Assembly: GCA_900102235.1 (NCBI GenBank) | Contig: FMVL01000006.1 | Location: 62,001-126,000 of the forward strand | DNA length: 64,000 bases | Reading direction: 5' to 3' | From: Lachnospiraceae bacterium XBB2008 | GTDB taxonomy: Bacteria; Bacillota; Clostridia; Lachnospirales; Lachnospiraceae | Position numbers and translations under genes: made by a program | The notes under the pieces: model-generated | What the model was told of the DNA's origin: nothing | Databases searched by the model: none | Seen by the model: the letters and a program-made list of their open reading frames with translations, nothing else | Part shown: one piece after another, positions 44,701 through 56,300 of the stretch | Numbering within the stretch: position 1 is the stretch's first letter | Layout: each line of letters starts with the position of its first letter

Positions 44701-45864
44701 ATGTTTAAATATCATTGCTTAAATCCCATATCTCCCGTAGGAACAAGTGAGTTCGGGAGTAATTACGTAAAGACCGATGATGTGAACGAGGCAGCAGGCA
44801 TCCTGGTAAGAAGTGCTTCCATGCACGAGATGGAACTGCCGAAGTCACTTCTGTGCGTAGCCAGAGCAGGTGCCGGAGTTAACAACATTCCGCTTGATAA
44901 GTGTGCGGAAGAGGGAGTTGTAGTATTCAACACTCCCGGTGCCAATGCCAATGCGGTTAAGGAACTCGTGATCGCAGGCATGCTCCTCGCAGCCCGTGAT
45001 ATCAAGGGCGGTATCGATTGGGTACTTGAGAATTCATCCGATGCAGAGGTCGGCAAGAATGCAGAGAAAGCCAAGAAAGCATATGCCGGAACCGAACTCA
45101 TGGGAAAGAAACTCGGAATCATAGGTCTGGGTGCCATCGGTATCAAGGTAGCCAATACCGCACGTCACTTTGGAATGGAAGTATACGGATATGATCCTTA
45201 CATCTCCGTAGATGCTGCCTGGAACTTAAGCCGTGATGTCAAGCACGTGGTAAATGTCATGGATATCTACACCGAGTGCGATTACATCACCATACACGTA
45301 CCGCTCATGGATGCTACCAAGGGCATGATCAGCGCAGAGGCTATAGCCAAGATGAAGCCTACGGCAGTCATCCTTAACTTCGCCCGCGATCTCCTCGTAG
45401 ATGAGCAGGCAGTGGTTGATGCTCTCGCAGCAGGTAAGCTTCGCAAGTATGTATCCGATTTCGCGAATCCCATAACAGCAGGCAAGCCCGGATGTATAGT
45501 TCTTCCTCACCTCGGCGCTTCAACCGATGAAGCTGAAGACAACTGTGCACTCATGGCTGTCAAGGAGATGAAGGATTATCTCGAGAACGGCAATATCACC
45601 AACAGTGTGAACTATCCCAGATGTGACATGGGCGTATGTGAGCATGCCGGACGTATCGCGATCCTGCATAAGAACATATCCAACATGATCGGACAGTTCA
45701 CATCTGTATTCGGATCTTCCAAGGTCAACATCCAGGATATGACCAACAAGTCAAAGGGCGATGTGGCATACACTTTGATAGATGTATCCGATCCCGTGGG
45801 GGATGATATCCTTGACAAGATCGCATCGATCGACGGTGTGTTCAGAGTTCGTAAGGTTAAATGA
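44701..45864 (+). CDS. serA: D-3-phosphoglycerate dehydrogenase
   Basis: This 387-residue NAD-dependent enzyme performs the first step of serine synthesis. The NAD loop is GLGAIG (in KLGIIGLGAIGIKVANTA), the catalytic residues fall in LNFARDLLVD, the Glu region and VLPHLGAST. A C-terminal ACT-like domain (about 320-387, GQFTSVFGSSKVNIQDM) is present without the extra domain of the long form. It overlaps a small unknown gene by four bases. Confidence 0.96.
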   Translation: MFKYHCLNPISPVGTSEFGSNYVKTDDVNEAAGILVRSASMHEMELPKSLLCVARAGAGVNNIPLDKCAEEGVVVFNTPGANANAVKELVIAGMLLAARDIKGGIDWVLENSSDAEVGKNAEKAKKAYAGTELMGKKLGIIGLGAIGIKVANTARHFGMEVYGYDPYISVDAAWNLSRDVKHVVNVMDIYTECDYITIHVPLMDATKGMISAEAIAKMKPTAVILNFARDLLVDEQAVVDALAAGKLRKYVSDFANPITAGKPGCIVLPHLGASTDEAEDNCALMAVKEMKDYLENGNITNSVNYPRCDMGVCEHAGRIAILHKNISNMIGQFTSVFGSSKVNIQDMTNKSKGDVAYTLIDVSDPVGDDILDKIASIDGVFRVRKVK

Positions 45865-46160
45865 TTCCGGGTAATATCATGACAGAGAAGAATGCTAAGA
45901 TTTTGCAGAGAATAAATACATACGCTGAGGAAAAACTGGCGGACATAGATCCTCAGAAGACCCCGGTAAGTGTTCAGCTTGAGACGCTTAAGCCCATCAT
46001 GCAGACGATAGCCGATGAAGAGGGAATGTCTCTCGAAGATATGTTCATACTGTACATGGATCTGGCCAGTGAGGCAGGTGTTGTGGCTGAGAAGAAACTT
46101 CAGGACGATCTGGGTGAATCACCGCAGTCTTTTGCCGATATGGCGAATCTGCTAAGCTAA
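45861..46160 (+). CDS. Small hypothetical protein coupled to serA
   Basis: This 99-residue acidic helical protein starts with ATGA overlapping the serA stop, so it is translationally coupled. It has no membrane segment and I do not recognise a family. A strong terminator follows, so it closes the serC-serA operon here. Confidence 0.68.
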   Translation: MIPGNIMTEKNAKILQRINTYAEEKLADIDPQKTPVSVQLETLKPIMQTIADEEGMSLEDMFILYMDLASEAGVVAEKKLQDDLGESPQSFADMANLLS

Positions 46161-46191
46161 AAAGTGCCTAAATAAATACAAAAATTTGCTT

Positions 46192-46228
46192 AAATAACCG
46201 AACTTTTTGTTCGGTTATTTTTGTCTTT
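46192..46228 (+). terminator. Terminator of the serC-serA operon
   Basis: AAATAACCGAAC (46192-46203) pairs perfectly with GTTCGGTTATTT (46209-46220), loop TTTTT, then TTGTCTTTATT. Confidence 0.93.
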
Positions 46229-46233
46229 ATTAG

Positions 46234-46255
46234 TGTTGGACATTTGTTGGACAGG
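46234..46255 (+). repeat. 22-base element with a doubled TGTTGGACA, copy 2
   Basis: Identical to 14731-14752. This copy lies between the serA terminator and the start of the giant-protein operon (46319), where a promoter or operator is expected. Confidence 0.7.
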
Positions 46256-46318
46256 TAATGATAGATTACTTTTTTGGTAGAACGTATTTGAATCTAAACC
46301 TAAACGAAAGGAGCAATC

Positions 46319-49300
46319 ATGCCGGACGAAATTCACTTAAATGCTCAGGAGCATAAGCAGCAATTTAACGACCAGATATACCGGATCTCTGCTGAGAACT
46401 ATCCGCTGATCTTCAGACGTCATCTGCAGTCCGATGAGGATCTGAATAAGGAATACACCCCCATAAGCAAAGGCAAAACCGGAAGAATACAGCGTGAGCA
46501 TGATGAAAAGGAACTGGACAGGCTCAGAAAACAGACAGGTAACCAACATATCGGCCTGTATGGGATGCGCTATGTTAACGGCGCTACCGAACAGCGCAGA
46601 ATACGTGAGTATTACTGGAAGCACGCAACCTCCAAACCGGATGCCGAGCTTACGAAACCGGATAAGGAACTGGCTGTTTTCATGAAAGATGATGAGAACG
46701 CATTCAGGAGTAACGTGGAGTTGCTCAAGGCATTCGAATCCGGAGAACAGGAACGTATCCGTCCTTATCTGGAGGAGATGATGACGATGATCCTCACAGA
46801 GGATATGGCCTGGGGCATGCTTAATGAACACTGGCTTGCCGATAATGCGGGTGAATTCCATGAGAAACTGGAGCGGTTCAGGGTTTTTACCAGACTCTAT
46901 AATGAGAATGCCTGGTTTAAGGACTCTCTGCCTGATGATATAAAATCCCTTGTCGAAAACAAGCTTGAAGAAGCAGTGCTGCTCAGGGCAGGACTTAAAC
47001 TTTCTCTGGAGCGCCAGGGAATAGATCCCGAGACGCTTACCATCAAACGGGACTTCCATTATAAAGGCAATAAAAGTGTCAGGAGCAAGGAAGAGATAGA
47101 CAGTTTGCTTGATGCAAAAAAGAAAGAGTTCAAAAAGACCCTGAATACCGATTTCAAAATAACGAAATCTATCAGAAAACTGACCGAAGAGGAGCAGACC
47201 CGGGCTAAAGAGGAGGCTGCCCGTACCGAAGCACCCGAAAATGCCGAATACAAGAAAGCAAAGCGGCTGATCAAGGACGTTCCCGAAGAGATGCAGAAGG
47301 ACTTTGAAGACGCTCTCTTTACGATGGCAAAGGATATCGGGGATTATAAGATCGTGCCCAATACCTTCGGGCATTTCGATACTGTGACGGCGGAGCTCAA
47401 GAATGCTTCAAGGGAATACTATCTGCTGAGAAACCGGATAAAAAAAGGAGATGCCAAAACCGTTTCGCTCGAAGAACAGGTTAATTCTCTCTTGCGGCTG
47501 TCTGCGGCAGCTCATGCGTTCCGGCATGTTAATGGAGCTGAATACGGCAAAAAAGCAAAGGATAGAAAAAGCTGCGCGGGAACTCTGATAATCAATACCA
47601 GACTGCTTATCGACAAGTGCATCGCCGATGAAGGCGCAGGAGAAGCGGTAGTACCTTTGGATCATTTAAAGATTGCGGCAGACAAAGGAGCCAAGAAAAA
47701 GGTAAGCGAAGCCACGGAGCAGTTAAAGAAGCTTCACAGAGCATGGCGGGGCTGGAGAACCGCTCTCTCCAAGAATACTCTTGATACGCCCGAGGAGCGC
47801 CTTATGCGCTATAAGACTCTCTTCGATGACTATCGCGAACCTCTGCAGCTGTGGGTATCCAATAAGGAACTTTTTGCCAAATACGGCAATAAAGGTGAAA
47901 ATGAATTCGCCGAGAGAGCAGTGGATGAATATACCAGAGTCATGCATGAACTCACATTTATTGAATGGGCACGTAAGAGAGGCAGAGCGGATCAGATCCA
48001 GAAAAGCGAGGTAGATGAAACCATCGATCGGGAGTTAAGCCGTGTGGATGGCATCAAAGAGGCTGCGCCTATCGATATGTCTGTGGATAACAAATTGAAC
48101 GAAAAACAGAAGCAGGCTCTCCTCGAGGTCGATCAATGGATCCTTCGTAATATGACCGGAGACGATCAGAGTGAGATGATATCGAAGCTCCTCAGGAAGA
48201 CTAAATGCGAAAGACTCTATATATACTACCTGATAGAGACCAGGGCGAGAGTAAAGCCTACGGCCGATGATATACCGGAATCACAGAACAGGTACTATCC
48301 GGATGTCCGGGCATTCAAGGATCAGATGGTCAAGTCCAGATTCAAATTTATGTCACGCCTGTCAAAGAATACGATCTATTGGGACAAGATCAGACAGGCT
48401 ATGGATATCTGTGACGGTAACCGCAGCCTGATCAGAGAACTCTATGAACCCAAGGATCTTAACAGAGCAGATATCAAGGCAGAAGCCGGAACCGCGAGAA
48501 AACTGAGAGCCGTGAAGACTCGCATGGCTATAGACGAGTATAAGCGTATAATGTCAGAATGTCATGGCGATAAGAATGTGATCCAAAGCAGAAAGAATGA
48601 GATCGAGGCCGCAATAACCGCGCTCAAAGACAGCTTTAATGAAATGCTCACGGCTGAGATGGAAGAAAAAGCCAATACCGGGTCGATGGCAGAATCCGCG
48701 TGGACAGAGGGGTCCGGTGGACTCGAGAAGACCATAGGTCTCAATATAGCCGGACTGCTCAAGAGTGTTGAAAGCCTGGGGGCAGTCGGCGCTGCCGCAG
48801 GCGGAGTCTTTGTTATTGCTGACGGTATGTTCTCTTTGGTGGACACTGCCACAGATCTGTTTATGCAGTGGCCGGACATTTCCGGATCGGAGATACTGTC
48901 CAAACTGAGTGATGTGGTTTCTTCGACTGCCACCGTGTTTGGTACCGGATGGAAAAATGTTGATAATACCATAAATATAGTAGAGAATGTAGCAAAAGAG
49001 TTCGCAGAAATAAATGCTGCCGAACTTGCCAACAAAACCACGGTTGTTACCTCCGGAGTGACCGCAGTGGCAGGTCTGGCACAGCTGGCTGTAAGCGCTA
49101 ACAGGGCGACTCATGCTTCCAGCGCCCGCGCATACCTGAAACAAAAGTATGAGTCCGGGCAGGCCAATGAAAATGTGCGGGAAAAGAAATTTGATACACA
49201 GCTTCAGAAACTGAACGACAAGATCAGACAGGGCAAGGCATTAAGCGGTACAGCCAAGGTGGTATCCGGTGTTTTGGGAGTGGCATCTGTCATGATCCCT

Positions 49301-49810
49301 CCGCTTGCCGCAGTCTTAGGCGGCGCGGCAACCGTATCCCAGATCGCTATTTCCGCCTGGGGCGACTCCAAGATCGGAGATGCCGAGCTTGGACTGATCG
49401 ACGGTTTTGTGGAGTTCGAAAAAATGTTTCCGATCATATTGGCCGAGAGACGGGGCTGGAAGAAAGTTGAGAATACCGTCACCGGCCGAAGTTTATACCG
49501 CGATCAGACCGGACAGTTTCACGAGGAGAGAGAACTGCTTGAGTTCAATGATATAGAAAAGGTCAAAAAATCCCTGCAAAAGAGAATCGCGAAGAAGTAC
49601 AACTTTAACTCCTATACAGCCATGATCACCATGGTTGCCAAGAAATATGCGCGGTTTATACATAACAAACTGTTTGAATCTCAGGGAGAAGACACATCCT
49701 ACTACAAGGAATTACTGAAATCATTCGGGCTTACATATAAAGCACGGACCGCTAAGAATCCGGGTAAGCCTTCTGTTGATCAGATAGCAAAAAAACTTAT
49801 GGGTAAGTGA
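46319..49810 (+). CDS. Giant hypothetical protein 1 with a glycine-rich hydrophobic region
   Basis: This 1163-residue protein has no signal peptide and matches no family I know. Most of it is helical and highly charged (Lys/Glu). A module at about 155-245 (FHEKLERFRVFTRLYNENAWF) is shared with the second giant protein. At about 800-850, 905-927 and 977-1015 are Gly/Ala/Val-rich hydrophobic stretches (GLLKSVESLGAVGAAAGGVF, VTSGVTAVAGLAQLAVSA, VSGVLGVASVMIPPLAAVLGG), which recall the membrane-inserting parts of toxins or effectors. AAAGGAG precedes the start. It heads a six-gene operon. Confidence 0.8.
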   Translation: MPDEIHLNAQEHKQQFNDQIYRISAENYPLIFRRHLQSDEDLNKEYTPISKGKTGRIQREHDEKELDRLRKQTGNQHIGLYGMRYVNGATEQRRIREYYWKHATSKPDAELTKPDKELAVFMKDDENAFRSNVELLKAFESGEQERIRPYLEEMMTMILTEDMAWGMLNEHWLADNAGEFHEKLERFRVFTRLYNENAWFKDSLPDDIKSLVENKLEEAVLLRAGLKLSLERQGIDPETLTIKRDFHYKGNKSVRSKEEIDSLLDAKKKEFKKTLNTDFKITKSIRKLTEEEQTRAKEEAARTEAPENAEYKKAKRLIKDVPEEMQKDFEDALFTMAKDIGDYKIVPNTFGHFDTVTAELKNASREYYLLRNRIKKGDAKTVSLEEQVNSLLRLSAAAHAFRHVNGAEYGKKAKDRKSCAGTLIINTRLLIDKCIADEGAGEAVVPLDHLKIAADKGAKKKVSEATEQLKKLHRAWRGWRTALSKNTLDTPEERLMRYKTLFDDYREPLQLWVSNKELFAKYGNKGENEFAERAVDEYTRVMHELTFIEWARKRGRADQIQKSEVDETIDRELSRVDGIKEAAPIDMSVDNKLNEKQKQALLEVDQWILRNMTGDDQSEMISKLLRKTKCERLYIYYLIETRARVKPTADDIPESQNRYYPDVRAFKDQMVKSRFKFMSRLSKNTIYWDKIRQAMDICDGNRSLIRELYEPKDLNRADIKAEAGTARKLRAVKTRMAIDEYKRIMSECHGDKNVIQSRKNEIEAAITALKDSFNEMLTAEMEEKANTGSMAESAWTEGSGGLEKTIGLNIAGLLKSVESLGAVGAAAGGVFVIADGMFSLVDTATDLFMQWPDISGSEILSKLSDVVSSTATVFGTGWKNVDNTINIVENVAKEFAEINAAELANKTTVVTSGVTAVAGLAQLAVSANRATHASSARAYLKQKYESGQANENVREKKFDTQLQKLNDKIRQGKALSGTAKVVSGVLGVASVMIPPLAAVLGGAATVSQIAISAWGDSKIGDAELGLIDGFVEFEKMFPIILAERRGWKKVENTVTGRSLYRDQTGQFHEERELLEFNDIEKVKKSLQKRIAKKYNFNSYTAMITMVAKKYARFIHNKLFESQGEDTSYYKELLKSFGLTYKARTAKNPGKPSVDQIAKKLMGK

Positions 49811-49828
49811 TAAGGAGGAAGATCAGAA

Positions 49829-50323
49829 ATGGGTAAGGACAATGTATTACAGATAAGGGCAAGGCTGCTCGAACAGCTTAAGGATGATCTTACGGAAGAT
49901 TACACGGCAGCTGAATATATTCCCGAAGAAGAAAGCGGTATCCCCGCGGGAGAGGTCACTGTTATGTTTGATACTCTGGGAATCAATTCCAATGATATCT
50001 TTGGTGAGATCTTTTTCCTTCCGGATGCGGATGATGCTGCTGCAGTCAGCTATTTTGAATGCGTGCTGCTCATATCGGATACACTCGATAATGCGGATAT
50101 GCCGGCATTGAGCGCCGAATGCGTAAAGCAGAACAACGCATCTCCTGCCGGGTATTTTTATGTGGATGAGGAAAACGGACGATTGCTGTATAAACTGGGC
50201 GTTCCCGTTTCGTTCGATTCGGAAGAAACGGCCGTCTATAAGGAGATGAATATGGCGGTGGGATGCGCTTTGAGTATCGTAGACCGTTCGGTAGATGAAC
50301 TTATTGTCCTGGCTGAAGGATAA
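49829..50323 (+). CDS. Small acidic protein between the giants
   Basis: This 164-residue acidic protein starts behind AAGGAGG, 18 bases after giant 1. Its mix of strands and helices (GEVTVMFDTLGI, FGEIFFLPDADDA, YFYVDEENGRLLYKLGVPV, MAVGCALSIVDRSVDELIV) resembles YbjN or secretion-chaperone-like folds in length and charge, but no motif proves it. Its position between two giants suggests a chaperone or adaptor. Confidence 0.65.
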   Translation: MGKDNVLQIRARLLEQLKDDLTEDYTAAEYIPEEESGIPAGEVTVMFDTLGINSNDIFGEIFFLPDADDAAAVSYFECVLLISDTLDNADMPALSAECVKQNNASPAGYFYVDEENGRLLYKLGVPVSFDSEETAVYKEMNMAVGCALSIVDRSVDELIVLAEG

Positions 50324-50379
50324 TTATTTATACAATGCAGGTTAAGATATAGATAAATTTTATGAGGATTTAGAAAGCA

Positions 50380-53300
50380 ATGGATGGATTATTTAAAAAT
50401 ATATTAGACGACAAGAAAAAACATCAGATCAATGCCGCAAATGAGACCTCACAGCAGTTTAATGCCCGATATATGGGTATGAATGACGTGATCACAAAAA
50501 ATATGCAGGATATGCAGAATTTTGTGGATCAGAAGGTGTTCACCGGCGAGCTGGAACAGAAGGCGCAGGATGAGCAGCAGGACTACGCTCATGATTATAT
50601 CCTGACGGATGTCAAGCTTGATGTGGCAGCCGCCAATCTTCAGGTATATGAAAACATCCGTAAGTTCGGTAAGGCTGAGCCCACACAAAAAGATCGAAGC
50701 CTGGCCGATAAACTCAAGGACGCTGCAAAATCATTCGGGCAGAAGGTTTCAAACAGGTTCGTGGCAAACTTAAAGGGCAAGCGCGCCGGTTATGACAGAG
50801 CGCTCCTCGGTGTTATAAAGGAGCAGAATCCCGAAGCCGATGAAACGACCGCGCTGGAGCTCCACAGGCTGATCAAATATACCGATACAGTTATCCAAAT
50901 GGCGGATAAAAAGGCCGGCTCCAACTTCCGCAAGCTCGAAGCCAAGCGTCTGGAGGGCATTACCGATCCCAAACTTAAAGAGAAATCACAGAAGAATCTG
51001 CACGGAAGATATACATTCTCTTATCTTCCCTTTACCAAACAATATAAAAAGGGATGGTTTGGAAAGTATTATAACCTGGACGGCAAACGCATCGAGATTA
51101 AGGACAATGAATCAACCCCCGAAGAGTACAACAAACAGCTGCTCGAAGGCCTGATGACGGAAACCGATGCCGATGTGATAACCGATAAGAAGATCCTGAA
51201 ACAGAACCGTGACAAGAAGGCCGTAGTACTTCAGCGGATCACTCAGGAAATGATAGAATACGGCGAAAAGTTTGATCCCAAAAAGCTGACGGATCGGTAC
51301 GTAGCCGAACATATCATCGAACTGCATGAGTATTATTCGAGATTAAACGCTTTTCAGCAGCTCTTTATCGAGAATCAGTGGTTCTTTATGGGCAGGGATA
51401 AGACAGAGAAAAAGAAGGGAGCATTTAGCGTCGGAGTAAATGATGCCGTTGATCCTGCATTTGTTCATCTGGTAAAGACCCACATTATCGATATGGCGGC
51501 TCCCGTAGCCAACTTTATGGAGGCTCATTACCGGTCTCATTGCCTTAAGCCGGATGCCGAGTTTAGTAAGCGTAAGAATTACTTCAGAGTTGACGAAAAG
51601 AGTCCCAAGTTTCTGTCTCTGACGGATGAAGAGGACGATCTTGATCTGTTTGAAAAGCAGACTGTCGAAGAATCGATCACAAGAGGATTGGATGATACTG
51701 AGAAAAACGCAAGATATCAGGCATTCGGAAGTCCCTTCGTCGTTCAGGACGTAACCAAAATGAATGAAGAAGAGCGGGCTGAGTATGATAAGAGATACCG
51801 TAGAGAAGTGGATATGCAAAATGAGGGGATCACTCTGCAGCTCCTTAAGAACAGAGTCAGAAAGGTCAGATACGAGCAGAAGCGCCCGCTGACCAAGGAT
51901 GTCAATCTGACCATCAAAAAGGATCTCGACGCGATGAGAGAGAGTGCCGAGAAGAGCATGAAGAGATACAACGATGCGGAGAAGAATGAGAAGGATAAAC
52001 TTCCCATTATTCCTTATGCAAGCATGACCGCCACAACAGGGGAAGACCTGGTCATGATGGACTTAAAGTTCATTCAGGAAAAAATGCACTCCACTCAGGG
52101 CACCTCCATGTATATGTTCTACGGTCCGGAGATAGATGTTCTCTATGGCAAACTCTATGCCACATGCCGTCTGCAGGCAGAGCTCATTGCCCGCAGGAAG
52201 GCTATCAGCAAGCAGCTCAATATCCCGCGTATACGCGAACTTGAGAGAGGAATAGCGGATAAGAGTGTCAAGAAATCGGTAAGGGCAGCAAGACAAAAGG
52301 AACTTGACGCTATCAGGAAGGATAACCTGGCGGTATATAAGTTTGCTTCCAAGAATGCCTATGCCGGGTTTGCCAATGATATCCTCGCCGAGGAACGCCT
52401 GAAACGGGCAGAGAACGAATATGATGAGATCGGCAGGAAAACCGAATATACCAAGACCCAGATAGAACTTTGCTCCAAAGCCCTCAAATTCTTCTTAAGC
52501 GATCCTCAGACACGCATCGGAGATGATAAAGATTATGATGTGATAAAGAGGTTCCTGAAAAAAGAAAACCTGGGTTATATGTTTGACGTGGATAAGGTCA
52601 ACAGCTATGACACTATCCTGGATGAGGCTATTGCTTATACCGAGCGCGATATAAGGATGGGTGACAACGCAGAGAATCTTCCCAAGGATGTGACAAGAAA
52701 GATACGCGGTCCCAAAGAGAGAGCCGCCAGGATATATCAGGTCAGAAGACGCGCAATGCTCGCAAATGACACTAAGGAATCGATTCCTGTAGTAAGCAAA
52801 AAACTCAAAGATGCCAACAAGGCTTTTGCAAAACTTCTGATGATGCAACCTGTTGAATTCGCAAAGCTGAACTTCAAAGGTGATGTTCCGATGGCAACAC
52901 CTGAGCAGAAGGAAGTGGCAGGTGAAAATATAGCTCTTATTCACTTTGCCAATTCAGGGGCAGGAGTATTTTCACCGAAATTCTATAAGGACAAAAAGGC
53001 AATGGCCGCACAGCTTGCCGCTCTGAAAAAAGAAGGAGCACTTCCCAAGGAAACCAGTCTTGAACGTTTTATGGCCGATATCGAGGTCAAGATCAAACTG
53101 TTAAGAAAATGGAGTCCTAACTATAATTTGGCCGTTGACAGACAGATGAATGCCGATTATGCATATCTGGATACGGACTCTCTTGAGGAGATGAGCAAGG
53201 ACCGCCTGAAACTCCTGAAGGATAATCTGACGACCATGTCCAAGACTCTGGAAGCCAGGATGAATGAAGCCTACAGAAAGCCCAAGGAGTACGGTGAAGC

Positions 53301-56300
53301 AAACGGAAAGATCATAGTCAATTACAATGACGAGGATCAGTCTCCCACATACAGGAAACGCAAGGCTGAATACAACAACTGCCTGCAACTCATCAGTATC
53401 GTACAGATCAGGATCGATCAGGTCTCTGCTATGGATGAGTATGAGGAGATCACTGAGGAAGCATATTATCACAGTCTGAACGAACGCATGGAGGAGCTTG
53501 AGCTCGAGCATGCAATTCAGGAGGAGTTTTACGCAGCGGACGCGAACTATATCAGGATGCGTAAGCTCTTTGCGAGCGATAAATGCAAGAAATTTGACAA
53601 GTCATACATCAAAATGATGGAAGAAAAATCCGCAAAGGACAAGACTTATTTTGATCAGGATAAGAATCTTGAAAAAGAGGCGGATGATCTGTTGTTCGGC
53701 CTCCGTGAGATACCTGTGGGTCCGGCGCTCACAGATCTGTGCAACCGTAACATTGGGGATGGGGCCCAGCAGGACGATGATGAACTGGTAACACTGATCA
53801 CATATGCCGAATCGATCCAGAGGATAGATGCGATCATGACTGCGGATGCTCAGTGGGGTTCCGATCAATCTCTGTTAAAGATGAAAGCCTACCTCAACAG
53901 GGAAGATAATAAGGAACTGTTAAATGAGATCAATGCAAGGCTTGAGGTCCTGAAGCCTCTGTTTACAGCCGTTCATAATTTCCTCCGCGGCTACGGATTT
54001 ATCGGAGTGGGTTATCTGACCAGATCCGGTGAAGTGAAGGGCTCAGATGATCTGACCGAGGAGGAGGAAGCACAACTTGATGCCAGGATGTATGCTTTCA
54101 GCACAGCGCGCAGCGATGCATTGAAGGAGCTTAATAAGAAGGTTGAAAACGCTGATCAGGTTCTGACGGAAGGGTATAAGCCCAGACTGTTCAGGATGAT
54201 GTATGAATCCGGCGAAAAACTGTCTCTGTCCAAGATCAAAGACTGGGAAAAGATCGTTAAGAAGATCGAAAAGGACGGATATTACAGCAGGAAACAGTCT
54301 TCGGACGATGAAGGAAATAAATGGATGAAGGCAGCCGCAAGACAGCTTTTGGCAGGATGGCCCCAGAGTTTTGAAGACTTCTATGCCGAGCACGCCAAGT
54401 ATAATACGGGCAAGGCTGTCGAAGAGTCCTTTAAGAATGCGACCGGACTGAATATGAGCGGCTTTGTGGAGGATATCGCTCATGCCACGGATATCTCTTC
54501 CGTAATAAGCAGAAAAGAGATACAGAGCATCCAGGGTCTGAACACGGATAATAGAAAGAGGCTGGATGAGAGATTAAAGAAAGAGGGCTATTCACAGAAA
54601 TTCAAATATCTCTTAAAAGATGTTGAGGTCAACGGTATCGGTCAGCCCGCCACCGCCAGAGCCAAAGTGGCGTGGGAGGACAATGCCCATTTCGTCAGCC
54701 TCTTTGCCAATAAGGATATAGTATCCAACGGTATGAAGGATAACTCCTACCATAACAGCATGTACAAGCGTCAATGGGTCCAGGCGGTGATAGAACGGTT
54801 CAAAGGAGCGGTCAAATTCAAGATCACATCCGAGATGACCGATCCGAAGTATATCAAGGCCAATTTCGCATATCTTTATGAGAAGACCAGAGAGTTTGCC
54901 GCATTAAAGGAACTGTATGATCACGAGAAGTCCATTCTGGACGATCCTGAGATATTAAAGGATTGTTATATGAATCAAAAGACCGTGATCCAGGTACGCA
55001 ATGCCTTCGGGCCGAAGACCAGAAGTTTATACGCTATGTTCTTTGAGATGATCCAGGCCTATGCCAAGGTCAATTTTGTGGACGAAGAGGGCCATTTTGA
55101 TCTGGGGCTGTCCGCTGAGGAGATGTTCGGCAAGCAGATTGATGATCCTTTTGGTCTTCGCAGTAAAGACAAGAAGAAAAAGAAGGAAACAGAGGATAAG
55201 GGGCCGGATAAAGCGGCAAACAGAAGAAAGATCAATGAGGTGCTTAAGGACAGACAAAATCAGTTCAAGCGCCTGGGTAACAGGGTGAGGGCTGAACTTG
55301 ACAGAGAAGTGCTTGCCGAAAAGGTTTCTGAAGCTGAGGAACTGAACCAGACACTGGCTGCGATCAAGGTAAACACCTCTCAATCCGTATTTAAAATGGT
55401 GCAGCATAAGGAATTTGCCGGAAAGATCAATGATGTCAATCTCCTGATGCAGAGCCCCGAGCTTGCCAGAATGTCCGCCAGACGTACCGAGCTTCTCAGG
55501 ACAATAAGCGAGACCAAAGCCAAACTTGTATCACTTACCGAACAGGAAAAGGAATATAAGATAGAGGGTAATAAAGAAAAGCTCGACGCAGTCGTAGCCG
55601 AGATCGGCGAAAATATCAAGATCCTCGGACAGACACAGGTTAAGCTCAGCAGATATGAGACCAGAATTGAGAATTATCAGAGAGAAAACCATAGGATCTA
55701 TGACCGTTATAATGACTGCCACGACGAGAAGGGTGATCTGAAGACTGTCGTAACCTATGAAGACGGAACCAGGCAGGAGTTTGTCGGTCAGTATGTGGAT
55801 TTCCAGGTCGAGGTATACAAGGATATCAAGAGCATATATGAAGACTTCAAAAAAATGGTCAAGAAATCCAAGACAAACGGCGGTAAGGCGTTTACCGAGC
55901 CCGAGATCATAAAGGAATTCAAGAAGGGTGATATGGCTGTTAAGCTTCGTAACCTGAAAAAGCTTGATCTCTACCTCGGACTGCTTGAAGTCGACAGGAA
56001 AAGATTTGTCGACAAGGCCAATAAGTTCAATATGATGACCAGGTTTTCACAGCATACCGAAGAACTTCGGAGTTCTCTCAAGAAGAGAAGAGCGGAGAGT
56101 GAAGACCAGATCCGTATGAAGAATGAGATGGAGAAGCGTGTTAACGACATGACGGAATGCCACAAGTTCATCACGGAAGTAATGAAAGATATGGATCAAA
56201 AGAAAGAGAATCCGGTCCGTCTGCTGCATGATTATGTACAACTGATCTATCTGACATTAAAATCCTACGGTGTGTCTCCGGACGGTGAGATCGAGGAGGA

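Noticed and set aside
14731-46255. attL/attR of a 31.5 kb integrated element
   Set aside because: No integrase lies inside, and housekeeping genes such as serC and serA fall within. The repeat is kept only as an observation.
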